The notes under the pieces: model-generated
The model's database searches: none
Told to the model about the DNA's origin: nothing
Seen by the model: the letters and a program-made list of their open reading frames with translations, nothing else
Position numbers and translations under genes: made by a program
Shown: piece by piece, positions 1 to 10,582 of the stretch
Layout: each line of letters begins with the position of its first letter
How positions within the stretch are numbered: the stretch's first letter is position 1
NCBI RefSeq assembly: GCF_947387515.1
Contig: NZ_CANDOB010000006.1
Coordinates: 1-59,547 of the forward strand
DNA length: 59,547 bases
Reading direction: 5' to 3'
From: Alkalihalobacillus sp. CinArs1
Lineage (GTDB): Bacteria > Bacillota > Bacilli > Bacillales > Guptibacillaceae

Positions 1-75
1 AGAACACGGAAGTTAAGCTCGCGCGCCGATGGTAGTTGGGGGCTCTCCCCCTGCAAGAGTAGGACGTCGCTAGGC
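1..75 (+). rRNA. rrf: 5S ribosomal RNA, 3' part (gene starts before the window)
   Basis: The first 75 bases match the 3' two thirds of a Bacillus 5S rRNA: the GAACACGGAAGTTAAGCTC block, the GCCGATGGTAGT block and the closing GAGAGTAGGACG-type arm (here CAAGAGTAGGACGTCGC). The 5' end lies outside the window. It closes an upstream rrn operon on the + strand. A terminator follows at once with no tRNA genes in between. The exact 3' end is inferred from the B. subtilis 5S end. Confidence 0.95.
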
Positions 76-82
76 AAATGAG

Positions 83-115
83 AAGTCAGAGCATTGAGCT
101 CTGGCTTTTTTGTTT
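83..115 (+). terminator. rho-independent terminator of the upstream rrn operon
   Basis: Arms 83-92 and 98-107 form a 10-bp stem with one G-T wobble and a 5-base loop, followed by a T-rich run at 106-115. It sits 8 bases after the end of 5S rRNA. Confidence 0.9.
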
Positions 116-162
116 TGTCTGAATGCGGGGTTGAGTCATCAGGGGCTCTTCTTGAAATGTGG

Positions 163-416
163 TTCGCGGATATGTCCTCAGAATCGCGGATAAATGCCCC
201 GGTTTCGCGGATATAAATCGAAAAGCGCGGATATATCATGATTATCGCGGATAAAATGAAAATTTCGCGGATATCGCCCCAATTCACGCCCCAAAAGGTT
301 TTATCTGAATGTGCTTTTAACAAATCAAAAGTTACAAACAACGCTTCGCTGATAAAACCAAACGATCGCCGATAAATCCAAAATATCGCTGATATCCTTC
401 CTAAAAGCGCAAATAA
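163..416. repeat. array of short degenerate repeats phased at about 20 bp
   Basis: The stretch 116-562 has no credible gene. Within it the core TCGCGGATA recurs with its first C at 165, 185, 206, 226 (as GCGCGGATA), 246 and 266, steps of 20, 21, 20, 20 and 20. A decayed copy follows near 285. A variant, TCGC(T/C)GATA, recurs at 347, 367 and 387, exactly 20 apart, with a decayed copy near 408. All copies have the same orientation, and the 20-base period rules out coding. The bases between cores are AT-rich and not conserved, so this is neither a CRISPR nor a simple tandem duplication. I see no promoter inside it. Function unknown. Confidence 0.85.
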
Positions 417-562
417 CCCATTCCAGCATTCTACCCTAAAACAAACCCATTGCATCCTTTCTAATCTCTCCCATTTCGAAGCAACAATCAATACATTCCA
501 CGTTAAACTTCACTAATAGAAGGGTAAAATACATCAAAAGAAAACAGAGAAAGGGATCTATT

Positions 563-1276
563 ATGGAAGTATTCGACATCACACTAGCAGACAATTTCGA
601 TACAATATCGATACGGATTTTGATCGCAGCAGTATTAAGTGGAGTTATAGGAATCGAGAGAGAGTTTAAAAGGCACCCAGCAGGTTTTCGAACTCACATT
701 CTTGTTGGGGTTGGAGCGTGTTTGATGATGCTATTATCTCTATATGGTTTTGAAGAATATAATGAGACTCACGCTAATATTAACTTTGACCCTTCTCGTA
801 TCCCCTCATATGTCATAAGTGGTATAGGGTTTTTAGGTGCTGGAACAATATTAGCAAACGGTTGGACCGTGAGAGGACTAACAACTGCAGCATCGATTTG
901 GGTAGTTGCTGGGATAGGGTTAGTTGTCGGAGTAGGAATGATCTATGAGGCGATATTGACTACACTGATCGTTGTATTGAGCCTCGTTTTCTTAAGCAAA
1001 ATCGAGAAGCTCTACCTTTCTAAGTCACAGCATTGGGTGAATCTCTTTGTTGAGGAGGGGCTTTCGTTAAAGTCTGTTATAGAAAAGATAGAGGAAATGG
1101 ATATAAGTGTTCTAGAAATGAAAACGGATGATCCAAAAAAAGCGCGATATGAAGGAGATAAGAAAATCTATACGTATTCAATCCTAGTGAATACAAATAA
1201 TGCAACGAAACTCTCAACACTAGTCGATCACCTTAAAGAAATCGAGAAGATAAAAAGAATTAATTGCAAGGAATGA
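563..1276 (+). CDS. MgtC/SapB family inner-membrane protein
   Basis: A 237-residue protein of the MgtC family. The N-terminal half carries the family signature: a glycine-rich segment ending GIERE near residue 31, then AGFRTH and a GVGACL stretch. Hydrophobic segments lie near residues 16-33, 44-62, 80-97 and 105-145, followed by a soluble tail of about 90 residues. Known of the family: MgtC proteins act in adaptation to low Mg2+ or acid and in some bacteria modulate ATP synthase or P-type ATPases; whether they transport is disputed. Start ATG 563 has AGAAAGGGA just upstream. A weak promoter (TTAAAC 503-508, 16 bp, TAAAAT 525-530) is possible. The gene stands alone between the rrn operon and ctsR. 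Substrate and role here are not shown. Confidence 0.85.
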   Translation: MEVFDITLADNFDTISIRILIAAVLSGVIGIEREFKRHPAGFRTHILVGVGACLMMLLSLYGFEEYNETHANINFDPSRIPSYVISGIGFLGAGTILANGWTVRGLTTAASIWVVAGIGLVVGVGMIYEAILTTLIVVLSLVFLSKIEKLYLSKSQHWVNLFVEEGLSLKSVIEKIEEMDISVLEMKTDDPKKARYEGDKKIYTYSILVNTNNATKLSTLVDHLKEIEKIKRINCKE

Positions 1277-1335
1277 ATGCCATATATATGGGAATGATGG
1301 TAAGGTTCAAGCAAAGAATTGAAGAGACATGTTAC

Positions 1336-1389
1336 TTTCCAATCCATTTGAAAAACGTTATAATGTATTTAACGTCAAATATAGTCAAA
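1336..1389 (+). promoter_or_regulatory. ctsR promoter with CtsR heptad operator
   Basis: TATAAT at 1359-1364 is preceded by TTTCCA at 1336-1341 with a 17-bp spacer. At 1374-1389 lies GTCAAATATAGTCAAA, two GTCAAA heptads separated by a 3-base gap, matching the CtsR operator type (direct repeat of GGTCAAA). It covers the transcription start region, so bound CtsR would block initiation. This is the autoregulatory arrangement known from B. subtilis clpC operons. Confidence 0.85.
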
Positions 1390-1420
1390 GTCAGTTTGGA
1401 GACGGAAGGGAGGCAGCGAT

Positions 1421-1885
1421 GTGCGGAATGTTTCCGATGTAATTGAAGCATACATTAAGAAAATCTTGATGGTAGAAGGTAGAGATGCTGTTGAGATAAA
1501 AAGAAGTGAGATTGCTGATAAGTTTCAATGTGTTCCTTCTCAAATTAATTATGTGATCAACACCCGCTTTACGATTGAAAAAGGATATATTGTGGAAAGT
1601 AAAAGGGGTGGAGGCGGTTATATAAGAATATTAAAAGTGAAGCCTGAGACGCATGCAGATTTAATAGATGACATGCTGAATATGATTAAGACCCAAGTGC
1701 CACAGGCGGTATCTGAAAATATTATTCTAAGGCTGTTAGAAGAAGAGGTTATTTCAGCACGAGAAGCGAAGTTAATGCTAAGTGTTCTCGATCGAACAGT
1801 CATTACGATAGAGTTGCCGCTGAGAGATCACCTTAGAGCTAATATGCTGCGTGCAATGCTGACATCACTAAAATATAAACAATAG
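1421..1885 (+). CDS. ctsR: CtsR, repressor of class III heat-shock genes
   Basis: A 154-residue repressor with an N-terminal winged helix-turn-helix and the near-invariant block around residues 34-68 (FQCVPSQINYVINTRF, then the glycine-rich wing SKRGGGGYIRI). The C-terminal domain, about 80-154, is the dimerisation part and the part targeted by McsB and ClpC. Known role: binds heptad repeats before clpC, clpE and clpP; heat unfolds the wing and McsB/ClpCP removes it. Start is GTG 1421, with AAGGGAGG at 1406-1413. It is the first gene of a four-gene operon and has a CtsR site at its own promoter. Confidence 0.97.
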   Translation: MRNVSDVIEAYIKKILMVEGRDAVEIKRSEIADKFQCVPSQINYVINTRFTIEKGYIVESKRGGGGYIRILKVKPETHADLIDDMLNMIKTQVPQAVSENIILRLLEEEVISAREAKLMLSVLDRTVITIELPLRDHLRANMLRAMLTSLKYKQ

Positions 1886-1914
1886 CATTTGTGTACAAAT
1901 AGGAGGGTTGCCCT

Positions 1915-2448
1915 ATGACGTGCCAGGAATGTGGTGAGCGTCCCGCTACGCTCCACTTCACTAAGATAGTCAATGGACAAAAAACAGAGTTCCATATCTG
2001 TGAAGTGTGTGCCAAAGAAAAAGGTGAGGTTGAGCCAGGCACTAACCATTTTTCTATCCATAACTTATTATCGGGGTTATTAAATTTTGAAACACCTTTA
2101 AGTGAAAGTTCTTCACACCCTATTTACAATAGAGAACGGCAAAGTTGCCCGAAATGTGGATTAACATATCAGCAATTCACACAAATCGGTCGATTTGGTT
2201 GTTCAGAATGCTACACTACGTTCTCAGAGAACCTCGATCCAATACTTAGAAAGGTTCATGGTGGTAATACCGTTCATTCTGGCAAATTACCAAAACGTGC
2301 TGGAGCAGCGATCGAGATTGAACGTAAGGTACAAAATCTTCGCAGTAAAATGCAAGAATACATTCAGCAGGAGGAATTTGAAAAAGCTGCTGAAACGAGA
2401 GATTTAATTCGATCCCTCGAACATAAAGCGTCGGAAGGGGGAGAATGA
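1915..2448 (+). CDS. mcsA: McsA, zinc-binding activator of the McsB arginine kinase
   Basis: 177 residues. Four CXXC zinc motifs are visible: CQEC near residue 3, CEVC near 29, CPKC near 80, and the CSEC that follows. A UVR-type helical motif ([20 protein letters not shown]) closes the protein. Known role: McsA activates McsB and tunes CtsR; zinc loss under oxidative or metal stress disrupts it. A GGAGG site precedes ATG 1915. The stop overlaps the start of mcsB, so the two are translationally coupled. Confidence 0.96.
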   Translation: MTCQECGERPATLHFTKIVNGQKTEFHICEVCAKEKGEVEPGTNHFSIHNLLSGLLNFETPLSESSSHPIYNRERQSCPKCGLTYQQFTQIGRFGCSECYTTFSENLDPILRKVHGGNTVHSGKLPKRAGAAIEIERKVQNLRSKMQEYIQQEEFEKAAETRDLIRSLEHKASEGGE

Positions 2449-3542
2449 TGTCACTTCAGCGTTTTATCAGTGAAGCTGTTAGTCCATGGATGCAAGATGA
2501 AGGACCAGATTCAGATATTGTCATGAGTAGTAGAATAAGATTTGCTCGAAATCTGAAGAATTATGTTTTTCCGGTTCTTTCTAACGGGCAGCAAAATTTA
2601 GAGGTTCTAGAAAGTATCAAGAAGAAATTTAATGCAGCTCCGAACGAAGAAATTGGGAAGCTTGAACTGATCGAGATTGAATCGCTTAGGCCTACTCAGA
2701 AAAGAGTTCTTGTAGAAAAACATTTGGTTAGCCCAAATCTTGTAGAACAATCAAAAAATGGAGCAGTCTTACTCAGCGAGAATGAAACGATCAGCATAAT
2801 GATAAATGAAGAAGATCATTTTCGTATTCAGTGCCTTGAAGCAGGGTTTAGATTGAAAGAAGCCTTAAACCTCGCGAATGCTTTGGATGACTGGATTGAA
2901 AGTAAGGTAGATTATGCGTTTGATAAGCGAAAAGGATATTTAACGAGCTGTCCAACGAATGTTGGCACAGGGATGAGGGCATCTGTTATGATGCATCTAC
3001 CTGCTTTAGTGCTAACACAGCAGCTAAATCACATCATACCTGCAATCAACCAGCTAGGTCTTGTTGTTAGAGGGAGCTACGGTGAAGGAAGTGAAGCTCA
3101 AGGAAACATTTTTCAAATATCAAACCAGATTACATTAGGTAAGACCGAGAATGATATTATTGAGGACCTCCAGGGCGTAGTGATGCAAGTCATTGAAAAA
3201 GAACGATCAGCAAGAAGGATGTTGCTAGATAATTCAAGAATTGAATTGGAAGACAGAATCTATCGTTCTCTTGGAACTCTTGAGAATAGCAGAATCATTC
3301 AATCGAAGGAAGCTGCGAAGTGTCTTTCAAATGTCCGGTTAGGAATCGATATCGGTCTTGTAGCTGGTATCTCGAAATCAATTCTTAACGAGCTAGTAAT
3401 TCTAACTCAACCAGGTTTTCTTCAGCAATATGCAGGTGCAAGCCTTAATCCTGCAGAACGTGATATTAAACGTGCCACATTAATTAGAGAGAGACTTGAA
3501 CTAGAAAAACAAACGAAGAAATCGGAGGGTGATGAACGATGA
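2448..3542 (+). CDS. mcsB: McsB, protein-arginine kinase
   Basis: Homologue of phosphagen (creatine/arginine) kinases that phosphorylates arginine on proteins, tagging them for ClpCP. Visible family blocks: SSRIRFARN near residue 28, the [14 protein letters not shown] nucleotide-binding block near 165 and [10 protein letters not shown] near 205. Length 364 is typical. Two in-frame ATGs (2445, 2448) are possible. I chose 2448 because B. subtilis McsB starts MSL and the GGAAGGGGGAG site is then better spaced. ATGA overlap with mcsA; the stop overlaps clpC by 4 bases. Confidence 0.96.
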   Translation: MSLQRFISEAVSPWMQDEGPDSDIVMSSRIRFARNLKNYVFPVLSNGQQNLEVLESIKKKFNAAPNEEIGKLELIEIESLRPTQKRVLVEKHLVSPNLVEQSKNGAVLLSENETISIMINEEDHFRIQCLEAGFRLKEALNLANALDDWIESKVDYAFDKRKGYLTSCPTNVGTGMRASVMMHLPALVLTQQLNHIIPAINQLGLVVRGSYGEGSEAQGNIFQISNQITLGKTENDIIEDLQGVVMQVIEKERSARRMLLDNSRIELEDRIYRSLGTLENSRIIQSKEAAKCLSNVRLGIDIGLVAGISKSILNELVILTQPGFLQQYAGASLNPAERDIKRATLIRERLELEKQTKKSEGDER

Positions 3543-5980
3543 TGTTTGGACGATTTACAGAGCGTGCTCAAAAAGTGCTCGCATTAGCACAGGAAGAAGC
3601 GATTCGTCTTGGTCATAACAATGTCGGGACTGAACATATCCTATTAGGCTTGATTCGTGAAGGCGAAGGAATTGCTGCTAAGGCATTGACTGCTCTTGGT
3701 CTTGGCTCAGAAAAGATTCAGAAAGAAGTAGAAAAGCTGATTGGTAGAGGGCAAGATTCTGTCCAGTCTATTCACTACACACCTCGTGCTAAGAAAGTAA
3801 TCGAACTATCGATGGATGAAGCACGAAAGCTAAGCCATTCTTATGTTGGTACAGAGCATATCCTATTAGGTTTAATTCGCGAAGGTGAGGGCGTAGCAGC
3901 AAGAGTGCTCAACAACCTTGGTGTTAGCTTGAATAAAGCTCGTCAGCAAGTTCTTCAACTTTTAGGAAGCAATGAAAGTTCTTCATCTAGTCACCAGGGG
4001 GCAGGAGCTAGTGCTAATACCCCAACGCTAGATGGTCTTGCTAGAGATCTAACAGTCATTGCACGTGACGGCGGACTGGATCCCGTAATCGGTCGTAGTA
4101 AAGAAATCGAACGTGTTATTGAGGTATTGAGCCGTAGAACGAAGAATAACCCAGTTCTTATCGGTGAACCGGGTGTTGGTAAAACGGCCATTGCAGAAGG
4201 TCTAGCACAGCAGATCATCAATAACGAAGTTCCTGAGACACTTCGTGATAAGCGCGTCATGACACTCGATATGGGTACAGTAGTAGCTGGTACAAAATAT
4301 CGTGGTGAATTTGAAGATCGTCTTAAGAAAGTGATGGATGAAATTCGTCAGGCAGGAAACATCATCCTATTCATCGATGAACTTCACACCCTTATCGGTG
4401 CCGGTGGAGCAGAAGGTGCGATCGATGCATCTAACATCTTGAAGCCAGCGCTAGCACGTGGAGAGCTTCAATGTATCGGAGCAACTACGCTAGATGAATA
4501 TAGAAAATATATCGAAAAAGATGCAGCATTAGAGCGTCGTTTCCAACCGATTCAGGTAAACGAACCGACGAGTGACGAGTCAGCTCTTATTCTAAAAGGT
4601 CTACGCGACCGATATGAAGCACATCATCGCGTAACGATTACAGATGAAGCGATCGACGCTGCGGTAAAACTTTCAGATCGCTATATTTCAGATCGTTTCC
4701 TTCCAGACAAAGCGATCGATTTGATCGATGAAGCTGCTTCAAAAGTGCGCCTACGCTCTTATACAGCTCCTCCGAACCTAAAAGAGCTAGATAAAAAGCT
4801 TGAGGAAGTTCGGAAAGAAAAGGATGCAGCTGTACAGAGTCAAGAGTTTGAGAAAGCAGCATCTTTAAGAGATTCTGAACAACGCTTGAGAGAAGAACTC
4901 GAGCAGACTAAGAAAGAATGGAAAGAAAAGCAGGGTAAAGAAAACCAAGAAGTTTCCCCTGATGATATTGCAATCGTCGTAGCAAACTGGACGGGAATTC
5001 CAGTATCAAAGCTTGAAGAACAAGAAACAGAGCGGCTGTTGAAAATGGAAGAGATCCTTCATAATCGCCTGATCGGGCAGGAAGAAGCTGTTAAATCTAT
5101 TTCTAAAGCGGTTCGAAGAGCTCGTGCCGGGCTAAAAGATCCTAAGCGTCCGATCGGATCATTCATCTTCTTAGGACCTACGGGTGTTGGTAAAACTGAA
5201 CTCGCTAGAGCCGTTGCTGAAACGCTGTTTGGCGAAGAAGATTCAGTGATCAGAATCGACATGTCAGAGTATATGGAAAAACACGCAACTTCAAGACTAG
5301 TAGGTTCGCCTCCAGGCTATGTGGGTTATGAAGAAGGCGGTCAACTTACAGAAAAAGTTAGACGTAAGCCATACTCTGTTATTCTGCTTGATGAAATTGA
5401 AAAAGCTCACCCAGACGTCTTTAACATCTTACTTCAAGTACTAGAAGATGGGCGTTTGACAGATTCTAAAGGGCGCGTAGTCGACTTCCGAAATACAGTC
5501 GTTATTATGACTTCAAACGTAGGAGCAAGTACGCTGAAGCGTAATAAATACGTTGGCTTCACAACAGGCTCTGAGGGCGAAGAGTACAATGATATGAAGA
5601 GTAAAGTGATGGATGAGCTGAAGAAAACGTTCCGTCCAGAATTCTTAAACCGTATCGATGAGATCATCGTGTTCCATTCTCTTGAGAAAAAACACTTAAA
5701 AGAAATCATCGTACTGATGGCGAACCAGTTAAAAACTCGCCTCTCAGATCACGGTATCGAATTCGAACTTTCTGATTCTGCTCTCGACAAGATTGCAGAG
5801 GAAGGATACGATCCAGACTATGGAGCTCGTCCGTTGAGAAGAGCACTTCAACGTCACATTGAAGATCGTCTTTCTGAAGAACTGCTAAAAGGCAGCATCG
5901 AAAAAGGTCAGCGCGTGAAAATCGACTACAAGAACGAAGATTTCGTAGTTGAAACGCTGTCTGAAGCAACGTCTAAGTAA
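3539..5980 (+). CDS. clpC: ClpC, Hsp100 AAA+ unfoldase of the ClpCP protease
   Basis: 813 residues. Two N-terminal Clp_N repeats (1-75, 76-150); first AAA+ module with Walker A GEPGVGKT near 209-216; a UVR-containing coiled-coil middle domain about 415-465, where adaptors such as MecA and McsB dock; second AAA+ module with GPTGVGKT near 546-553; and a C-terminal D2-small domain. Known role: ATP-driven unfolding and feeding of substrates, including arginine-phosphorylated ones, into ClpP. The start [11 protein letters not shown] matches B. subtilis. Last gene of the CtsR operon; a strong terminator follows. Confidence 0.98.
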   Translation: MMFGRFTERAQKVLALAQEEAIRLGHNNVGTEHILLGLIREGEGIAAKALTALGLGSEKIQKEVEKLIGRGQDSVQSIHYTPRAKKVIELSMDEARKLSHSYVGTEHILLGLIREGEGVAARVLNNLGVSLNKARQQVLQLLGSNESSSSSHQGAGASANTPTLDGLARDLTVIARDGGLDPVIGRSKEIERVIEVLSRRTKNNPVLIGEPGVGKTAIAEGLAQQIINNEVPETLRDKRVMTLDMGTVVAGTKYRGEFEDRLKKVMDEIRQAGNIILFIDELHTLIGAGGAEGAIDASNILKPALARGELQCIGATTLDEYRKYIEKDAALERRFQPIQVNEPTSDESALILKGLRDRYEAHHRVTITDEAIDAAVKLSDRYISDRFLPDKAIDLIDEAASKVRLRSYTAPPNLKELDKKLEEVRKEKDAAVQSQEFEKAASLRDSEQRLREELEQTKKEWKEKQGKENQEVSPDDIAIVVANWTGIPVSKLEEQETERLLKMEEILHNRLIGQEEAVKSISKAVRRARAGLKDPKRPIGSFIFLGPTGVGKTELARAVAETLFGEEDSVIRIDMSEYMEKHATSRLVGSPPGYVGYEEGGQLTEKVRRKPYSVILLDEIEKAHPDVFNILLQVLEDGRLTDSKGRVVDFRNTVVIMTSNVGASTLKRNKYVGFTTGSEGEEYNDMKSKVMDELKKTFRPEFLNRIDEIIVFHSLEKKHLKEIIVLMANQLKTRLSDHGIEFELSDSALDKIAEEGYDPDYGARPLRRALQRHIEDRLSEELLKGSIEKGQRVKIDYKNEDFVVETLSEATSK

Positions 5981-5989
5981 AATGTTTCT

Positions 5990-6024
5990 ACCGGAAGGCT
6001 GCTGTCTTCCGGTTTTCTTTTTTT
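5990..6024 (+). terminator. rho-independent terminator after clpC
   Basis: ACCGGAAG at 5990-5997 pairs with CTTCCGGT at 6006-6013, with an 8-base loop, followed by a run of 11 pyrimidines, nearly all T. It separates the CtsR operon from radA. Confidence 0.93.
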
Positions 6025-6168
6025 TATAGGCATGTTTCGTCTCAATAAAGGGAAAAGAACAGCGAGTATTTCCATACATAGGCAAGTGCTGTAAGGTCAT
6101 AGGACCTTGAAAATTGTGATATGATGATATAAGAAAAAGTGTTCGGTACATTGAAGGTGGGGAAGAAG

Positions 6169-7542
6169 ATGGCTAAGAAAAAAACGAAGTTTATGTGTCA
6201 AGACTGTGGTTATGAATCTGCGAAATGGATGGGGAAATGTCCAGGCTGTCATCAGTGGAATACGATGGTAGAAGAGTTTGTTCCATCTGACACTGATCGT
6301 AGACGATTTGTAACCTCTAATGATACGACAACAAGCAAACCTGAATCGATCCGAAATGTGAAAAAGGAGAAAGAGGATCGTATTTTAACAGGAATCGTAG
6401 AACTTGATCGCGTATTAGGGGGAGGAATCGTTCCAGGCTCTCTTGCTCTTGTAGGAGGAGACCCAGGGATCGGAAAGTCTACTTTATTATTACAAACTTC
6501 ATCAAAACTTGCAGAAAGAGACCACCCAGTTCTTTATATTTCTGGTGAAGAGTCTGTGAAGCAAACGAAGCTCCGAGCAGACCGATTAGGGGTAGATGCA
6601 GAAAAACTATTTGTATTAGCTGAGACTGATTTAGAGTATATTAGTAAAGCGATAGATGAAATTGAACCACAACTCGTCATTATCGATTCTATTCAGACCA
6701 TATTTCGATCGGAAGTTACATCTGCGCCAGGAAGCGTCTCCCAAGTAAGAGAATGTACTTCACAATTGATGAGAATAGCGAAAACACGTGGAATCGCGAT
6801 CTTTATCGTTGGTCACGTAACAAAAGAAGGATCGATTGCAGGACCTCGTCTACTTGAGCATATGGTTGATGCAGTTTTATATTTTGAAGGAGAACGCCAC
6901 CATACGTTCAGAATTCTAAGAGGTGTCAAAAATCGATTCGGATCAACGAATGAAATAGGTGTTTTCGAGATGAAAGAAGAGGGTCTAGAAGAAGTTCTTA
7001 ACCCTTCAGAAATCTTCCTTGAAGAGCGGTCTTCAGGTGCAGCAGGTTCCACTGTTGTCGCTTCGATGGAAGGGACGAGGACTGTATTAGTAGAGATTCA
7101 AGCGCTCATATCACCAACAAGTTTTGGAAACCCTAGAAGAACAGCAACGGGTATTGATCATAATCGAGTCTCACTACTGATGGCGGTTCTAGAAAAGCGG
7201 GTCGGACTACTCCTTCAAAATCAGGATGCATACCTAAATGTTGCGGGTGGGGTAAGATTAGATGAACCGGCGATCGATTTAGCCATTGCTATCTCTGTAG
7301 CTTCCAGTTTTCGTGATAAACCGACGAGAGCTACAGACGTCGTTGTTGGAGAAATTGGCCTTACCGGAGAAATCAGACGAGTATCCAGAATCGAACAACG
7401 TGTGCAAGAGGCAGCAAAGCTTGGCTTTGAGAGAGCAATCATTCCTAAGAAGAATATTGGTGGATGGTCATTTCCAGAAGGGATTCAGGTAATAGGTGTT
7501 CAAACCGTAGATGAAGCATTAAACGAAGCATTGGGAGGTTAA
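6169..7542 (+). CDS. radA: RadA/Sms, DNA repair and branch-migration ATPase
   Basis: 457 residues. N-terminal zinc finger (CQDC, then CPGC within the first 32 residues), RecA-like ATPase with Walker [10 protein letters not shown] near 97-105, the RadA-specific KNRFG motif near 253, and a C-terminal Lon-like domain. Known role: processing of recombination intermediates and branch migration; in Bacillus it interacts with DisA. An upstream GTG (6139) is in frame, but ATG 6169 follows GAAGGTGGGG and gives the family N-terminus MAKKKTKF. The 3-base gap to disA indicates co-transcription. Confidence 0.96.
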   Translation: MAKKKTKFMCQDCGYESAKWMGKCPGCHQWNTMVEEFVPSDTDRRRFVTSNDTTTSKPESIRNVKKEKEDRILTGIVELDRVLGGGIVPGSLALVGGDPGIGKSTLLLQTSSKLAERDHPVLYISGEESVKQTKLRADRLGVDAEKLFVLAETDLEYISKAIDEIEPQLVIIDSIQTIFRSEVTSAPGSVSQVRECTSQLMRIAKTRGIAIFIVGHVTKEGSIAGPRLLEHMVDAVLYFEGERHHTFRILRGVKNRFGSTNEIGVFEMKEEGLEEVLNPSEIFLEERSSGAAGSTVVASMEGTRTVLVEIQALISPTSFGNPRRTATGIDHNRVSLLMAVLEKRVGLLLQNQDAYLNVAGGVRLDEPAIDLAIAISVASSFRDKPTRATDVVVGEIGLTGEIRRVSRIEQRVQEAAKLGFERAIIPKKNIGGWSFPEGIQVIGVQTVDEALNEALGG

Positions 7543-7545
7543 CTG

Positions 7546-8607
7546 ATGGAGATAGAAAAAAAGCAGGAGGTAATCAATGACATCTTAAAGATTGTGGCGC
7601 CCGGTACGATGTTACGACAGGGCATCGATAACATATTACGAGCGAAAACGGGTGGATTGATCGTTGTCGGCTATAACGGAAAAGTGCAAGATTTAGTTGA
7701 TGGTGGATTTTCCATCGACTGTCGTTTCACTCCAGCCTATCTATATGAACTCGCTAAAATGGATGGCGCGATCATCATCAATAAAGAGGCAAACAAAATT
7801 CTTTATGCAAACACGCAGTTAATACCGGATACCACGATTCCCTCAACAGAAACCGGGATTCGCCATCGAACGGCAGAGCGTGTCGCCAAGCAAACAGGCA
7901 ATCTAGTGATTTCGATCTCTCAAAGACGAAACGTTATCACGCTTTACCAGGGCAACATTCGCTATTCATTGAAAGAGATCGGCGTTATTTTGACAAAAGC
8001 GAATCAAGCGATGCAGACGCTCGAAAAGTATAAATCAGTACTAGATCAAGGGATAACCGATCTTGGAGCTCTTGAATTCGAAGAGCTTGCCACCTTGCAA
8101 GAGGTAGCGCAAGTTATTCATAGAATAGAAATGGTTCTTAGAATCAAGCAAGAAATATTAAATTATATAAACGAGCTCGGTACTGAAGGACGATTGATCA
8201 GCATGCAGATGGAAGAACTCGTAACAAATCTTGAAGCAGAGGCAAGATGGCTGATCGGAGACTATGTTAAAGATGTCGACGAAACACCAGCAGATGTTAT
8301 GAAGAGGTTGAAAAAACTAACGAGCGATGATTTGCTTGAAGATCATTCGATCATGAAAATATTAGGGTATGAAGAACAAAACGAAGCTGTAAAACCAAGG
8401 GGATATCGGATCTTACATAAGATTCCTCGCTTACCTTCAAATATCATAGAGAACCTTGTTAGTAGTTTTGGGAACCTAAATGATATTGCTACAGCTTCTA
8501 TAGAAGAGTTGGATAAGGTTGAAGGAATTGGAGAAATTCGGGCGAAAAAAATAAAAGCGGGCTTGAAACGCATTCAGGAACAGTTGTTTGTAGATCGGCA
8601 CATATAG
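7546..8607 (+). CDS. disA: DisA, DNA integrity scanning diadenylate cyclase
   Basis: 353 residues. The N-terminal DAC domain holds the DGA motif (about 73-75) and the RHR motif (about 105-107) needed to join two ATP into c-di-AMP. A helical spine follows, and the C-terminus carries a helix-hairpin-helix DNA-binding domain (near 300-340, with [15 protein letters not shown]). Known role: scans DNA, stops synthesis at branched structures and so signals damage, delaying sporulation. Adjacent radA encodes a known partner. Confidence 0.97.
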   Translation: MEIEKKQEVINDILKIVAPGTMLRQGIDNILRAKTGGLIVVGYNGKVQDLVDGGFSIDCRFTPAYLYELAKMDGAIIINKEANKILYANTQLIPDTTIPSTETGIRHRTAERVAKQTGNLVISISQRRNVITLYQGNIRYSLKEIGVILTKANQAMQTLEKYKSVLDQGITDLGALEFEELATLQEVAQVIHRIEMVLRIKQEILNYINELGTEGRLISMQMEELVTNLEAEARWLIGDYVKDVDETPADVMKRLKKLTSDDLLEDHSIMKILGYEEQNEAVKPRGYRILHKIPRLPSNIIENLVSSFGNLNDIATASIEELDKVEGIGEIRAKKIKAGLKRIQEQLFVDRHI

Positions 8608-8766
8608 GGCGAACAAATAGACATTCAATAGGGGCTGTGCTACTCTATAATTAATTTATATGCATAAAAGCTAACCTATTATCATACTATAAAATTCGCA
8701 AACTTCAAGAATAACGTTTCAATTTTAGTAAATTGTATATAATGATAGAAGGAGGTGAAAACGTCG
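8608..8766 (+). promoter_or_regulatory. disA-yacL intergenic region with likely yacL promoter
   Basis: A perfect TATAAT at 8738-8743 lies 24 bases before the chosen yacL start; no convincing -35 box stands 16-18 bases upstream. A second TATAAT occurs at 8646-8651 with only a poor TTCAAT at 8624-8629. No terminator is visible after disA, so read-through is possible. Confidence 0.4.
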
Positions 8767-9864
8767 ATGATAAAGTGGATCATTCAGTTATTTTTTATCA
8801 TTTTAGGCGGCGCGCTGGGCTTAATTTACTTACCAGAACTCATTCAATTACTCAATATAGGTGACATACCAACCGTTTTCAGTAATTCTTATGCTGGTGC
8901 TGTGATCGGAGCGGTTCTATTTTTCCTAGCAACTTTTTGGATAACAGATTATATAGTTGATTTTATTCGCATCATTGAAGAGAAGGTTGTTAAAGCTCCT
9001 GTTGGTGATGTTTTATTTGGGACAATTGGGCTGATTATTGGACTTATAGTTGCATTTTTAATTAATATGCCTCTGGCTGAAATTAAGCTGCCAGTCGTAA
9101 GCAATGTTCTGCCTATATTCATGACTGTACTTTGTGGTTATTTTGGGTTTCAAGTTGGGTTCAAGAAACGTGATGAACTTATCAACCTATTCAATAACAA
9201 CAAAGGTAGAGAGAAGAAGCGAGAGTCTGAAGAACCAGAGATCGATTCTGGCTCATCAAAGCTAAAGATTCTCGATACAAGTGTCATCATCGATGGACGA
9301 ATCGCTGACATATGTCAAACTGGCTTCCTCGAAGGGACGCTTGTCATTCCGCAGTTTGTCCTTGAAGAACTCCAGCATATTGCTGATTCTTCAGATGTTT
9401 TAAAGAGAAACAGAGGCCGACGAGGTCTAGATATTTTAAACAAAGTACAAAAAGAGCTCGCAATAAATGTTGAGATCTATGAAGGCGATTTTGATGACAT
9501 TCAAGAGGTGGACAGTAAGCTAGTGAAGCTTGCTAAGCTTGTGAATGGAATGGTTGTTACGAACGACTTCAATCTTAACAAAGTGTGCGAACTGCAAAAG
9601 GTTCAAGTGCTTAATATCAATGATCTTGCAAATGCAGTTAAGCCCGTTGTCCTTCCTGGAGAAGAGCTTAATGTACAGGTGATCAAGGACGGGAAAGAAT
9701 ACAACCAGGGAGTTGCATACCTGGATGATGGTACAATGATCGTAGTAGAAGACGGTAGAGACTACATTGGTAAAACAATCGATGTTCTTGTGACGAGCGT
9801 ACTGCAAACATCTGCTGGACGTATGATTTTTGCCAAGCCTAAATTGCTTGAAAAGGCGCTCTAG
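8767..9864 (+). CDS. yacL: YacL, membrane protein with PIN and TRAM domains
   Basis: 365 residues. Four hydrophobic segments in the first 135 residues are followed by a charged linker, then a PIN-fold nuclease-like domain starting near 170 ([15 protein letters not shown], with acidic metal ligands) and a C-terminal TRAM RNA-binding domain. The combination is typical of YacL; PIN-TRAM suggests RNA cleavage or binding at the membrane, but substrate and activity are not established. GTG 8755 is in frame but overlaps the AAGGAGGTG ribosome site; ATG 8767 gives proper spacing and the family N-terminus. Likely transcribed with ispD and ispF. Confidence 0.92.
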   Translation: MIKWIIQLFFIILGGALGLIYLPELIQLLNIGDIPTVFSNSYAGAVIGAVLFFLATFWITDYIVDFIRIIEEKVVKAPVGDVLFGTIGLIIGLIVAFLINMPLAEIKLPVVSNVLPIFMTVLCGYFGFQVGFKKRDELINLFNNNKGREKKRESEEPEIDSGSSKLKILDTSVIIDGRIADICQTGFLEGTLVIPQFVLEELQHIADSSDVLKRNRGRRGLDILNKVQKELAINVEIYEGDFDDIQEVDSKLVKLAKLVNGMVVTNDFNLNKVCELQKVQVLNINDLANAVKPVVLPGEELNVQVIKDGKEYNQGVAYLDDGTMIVVEDGRDYIGKTIDVLVTSVLQTSAGRMIFAKPKLLEKAL

Positions 9865-9889
9865 GGGATAGCTAACGGGGGTTCTAGGT

Positions 9890-10582
9890 TTGAAGTATTC
9901 TGTTGTTATACCTGCAGCAGGCCAGGGGAAGCGTATGAATGCAGGTAAAAATAAACAATTTATCATGCTTGATGAAAAGCCGATTATCGTGCATACGATA
10001 TCGGTTTTTCAGAGTGATAAGAACTGTGAAGAAATAGTATTAGCAGTAAATGAACGAGAACATGAGGATTTTCATTTATTGATCAGGGAGTACAACCTTA
10101 CGAAGGTTACTAGGGTCGTCACAGGTGGTAGAGAACGGCAGCAAAGTGTATACGAAGGCCTTAAGGCGCTAGATGGCGAAAAGGTCGTTCTCATTCACGA
10201 TGGCGCTCGTCCTTTCTTTACACTTGATATGGCTTCTAGTTTAGCGGAGGCTGCCTCTACATATGACGGCGCAGTAGTGGCTGTGCCAGTAAAAGATACC
10301 GTAAAGCAGGTAAGTGATTTAAAGGTTGATAAAACCATTGATCGATCAAGCTTGTGGGCAGTTCAAACTCCGCAGGCTTTTCGTCTTTCTATCATAAAGG
10401 ACATTCATCGTTGGGCCGAAGAGAACAATATCGTTGGGACAGATGATGCGAGTCTTGTAGAAATGAACGGAAGGACCGTTAAGATTATTCCAGGCGACTA
10501 TTGGAATGTTAAATTAACGACTCCTGAAGATTTAATTTTCGCTAGGGCTATATTAAGAGAGAAGAAGGAGAGTGGATCTTAA
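9890..10582 (+). CDS. ispD: IspD, 2-C-methyl-D-erythritol 4-phosphate cytidylyltransferase
   Basis: 230 residues. The N-terminal CTP-binding loop [17 protein letters not shown] (about 9-25), HDGARPF near 104 and TDDASLVE near 184 are the IspD hallmarks. It transfers CMP from CTP to MEP in the non-mevalonate isoprenoid pathway. Start codon is TTG 9890, fixed by the conserved beginning ([10 protein letters not shown]) and a GGGGG stretch upstream. Its stop overlaps ispF by one base. Confidence 0.96.
   Translation: MKYSVVIPAAGQGKRMNAGKNKQFIMLDEKPIIVHTISVFQSDKNCEEIVLAVNEREHEDFHLLIREYNLTKVTRVVTGGRERQQSVYEGLKALDGEKVVLIHDGARPFFTLDMASSLAEAASTYDGAVVAVPVKDTVKQVSDLKVDKTIDRSSLWAVQTPQAFRLSIIKDIHRWAEENNIVGTDDASLVEMNGRTVKIIPGDYWNVKLTTPEDLIFARAILREKKESGS

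Noticed and set aside
163-416. CRISPR array reading of the repeats
   Set aside because: Units are 9 bases with 11-base linkers and degenerate, far shorter than CRISPR repeats and spacers, and no cas genes are present.
1264-1446. 60-codon ORF between the mgtC-like gene and ctsR
   Set aside because: It runs through the ctsR promoter and CtsR operator, overlaps both neighbours, has no ribosome site and resembles nothing.
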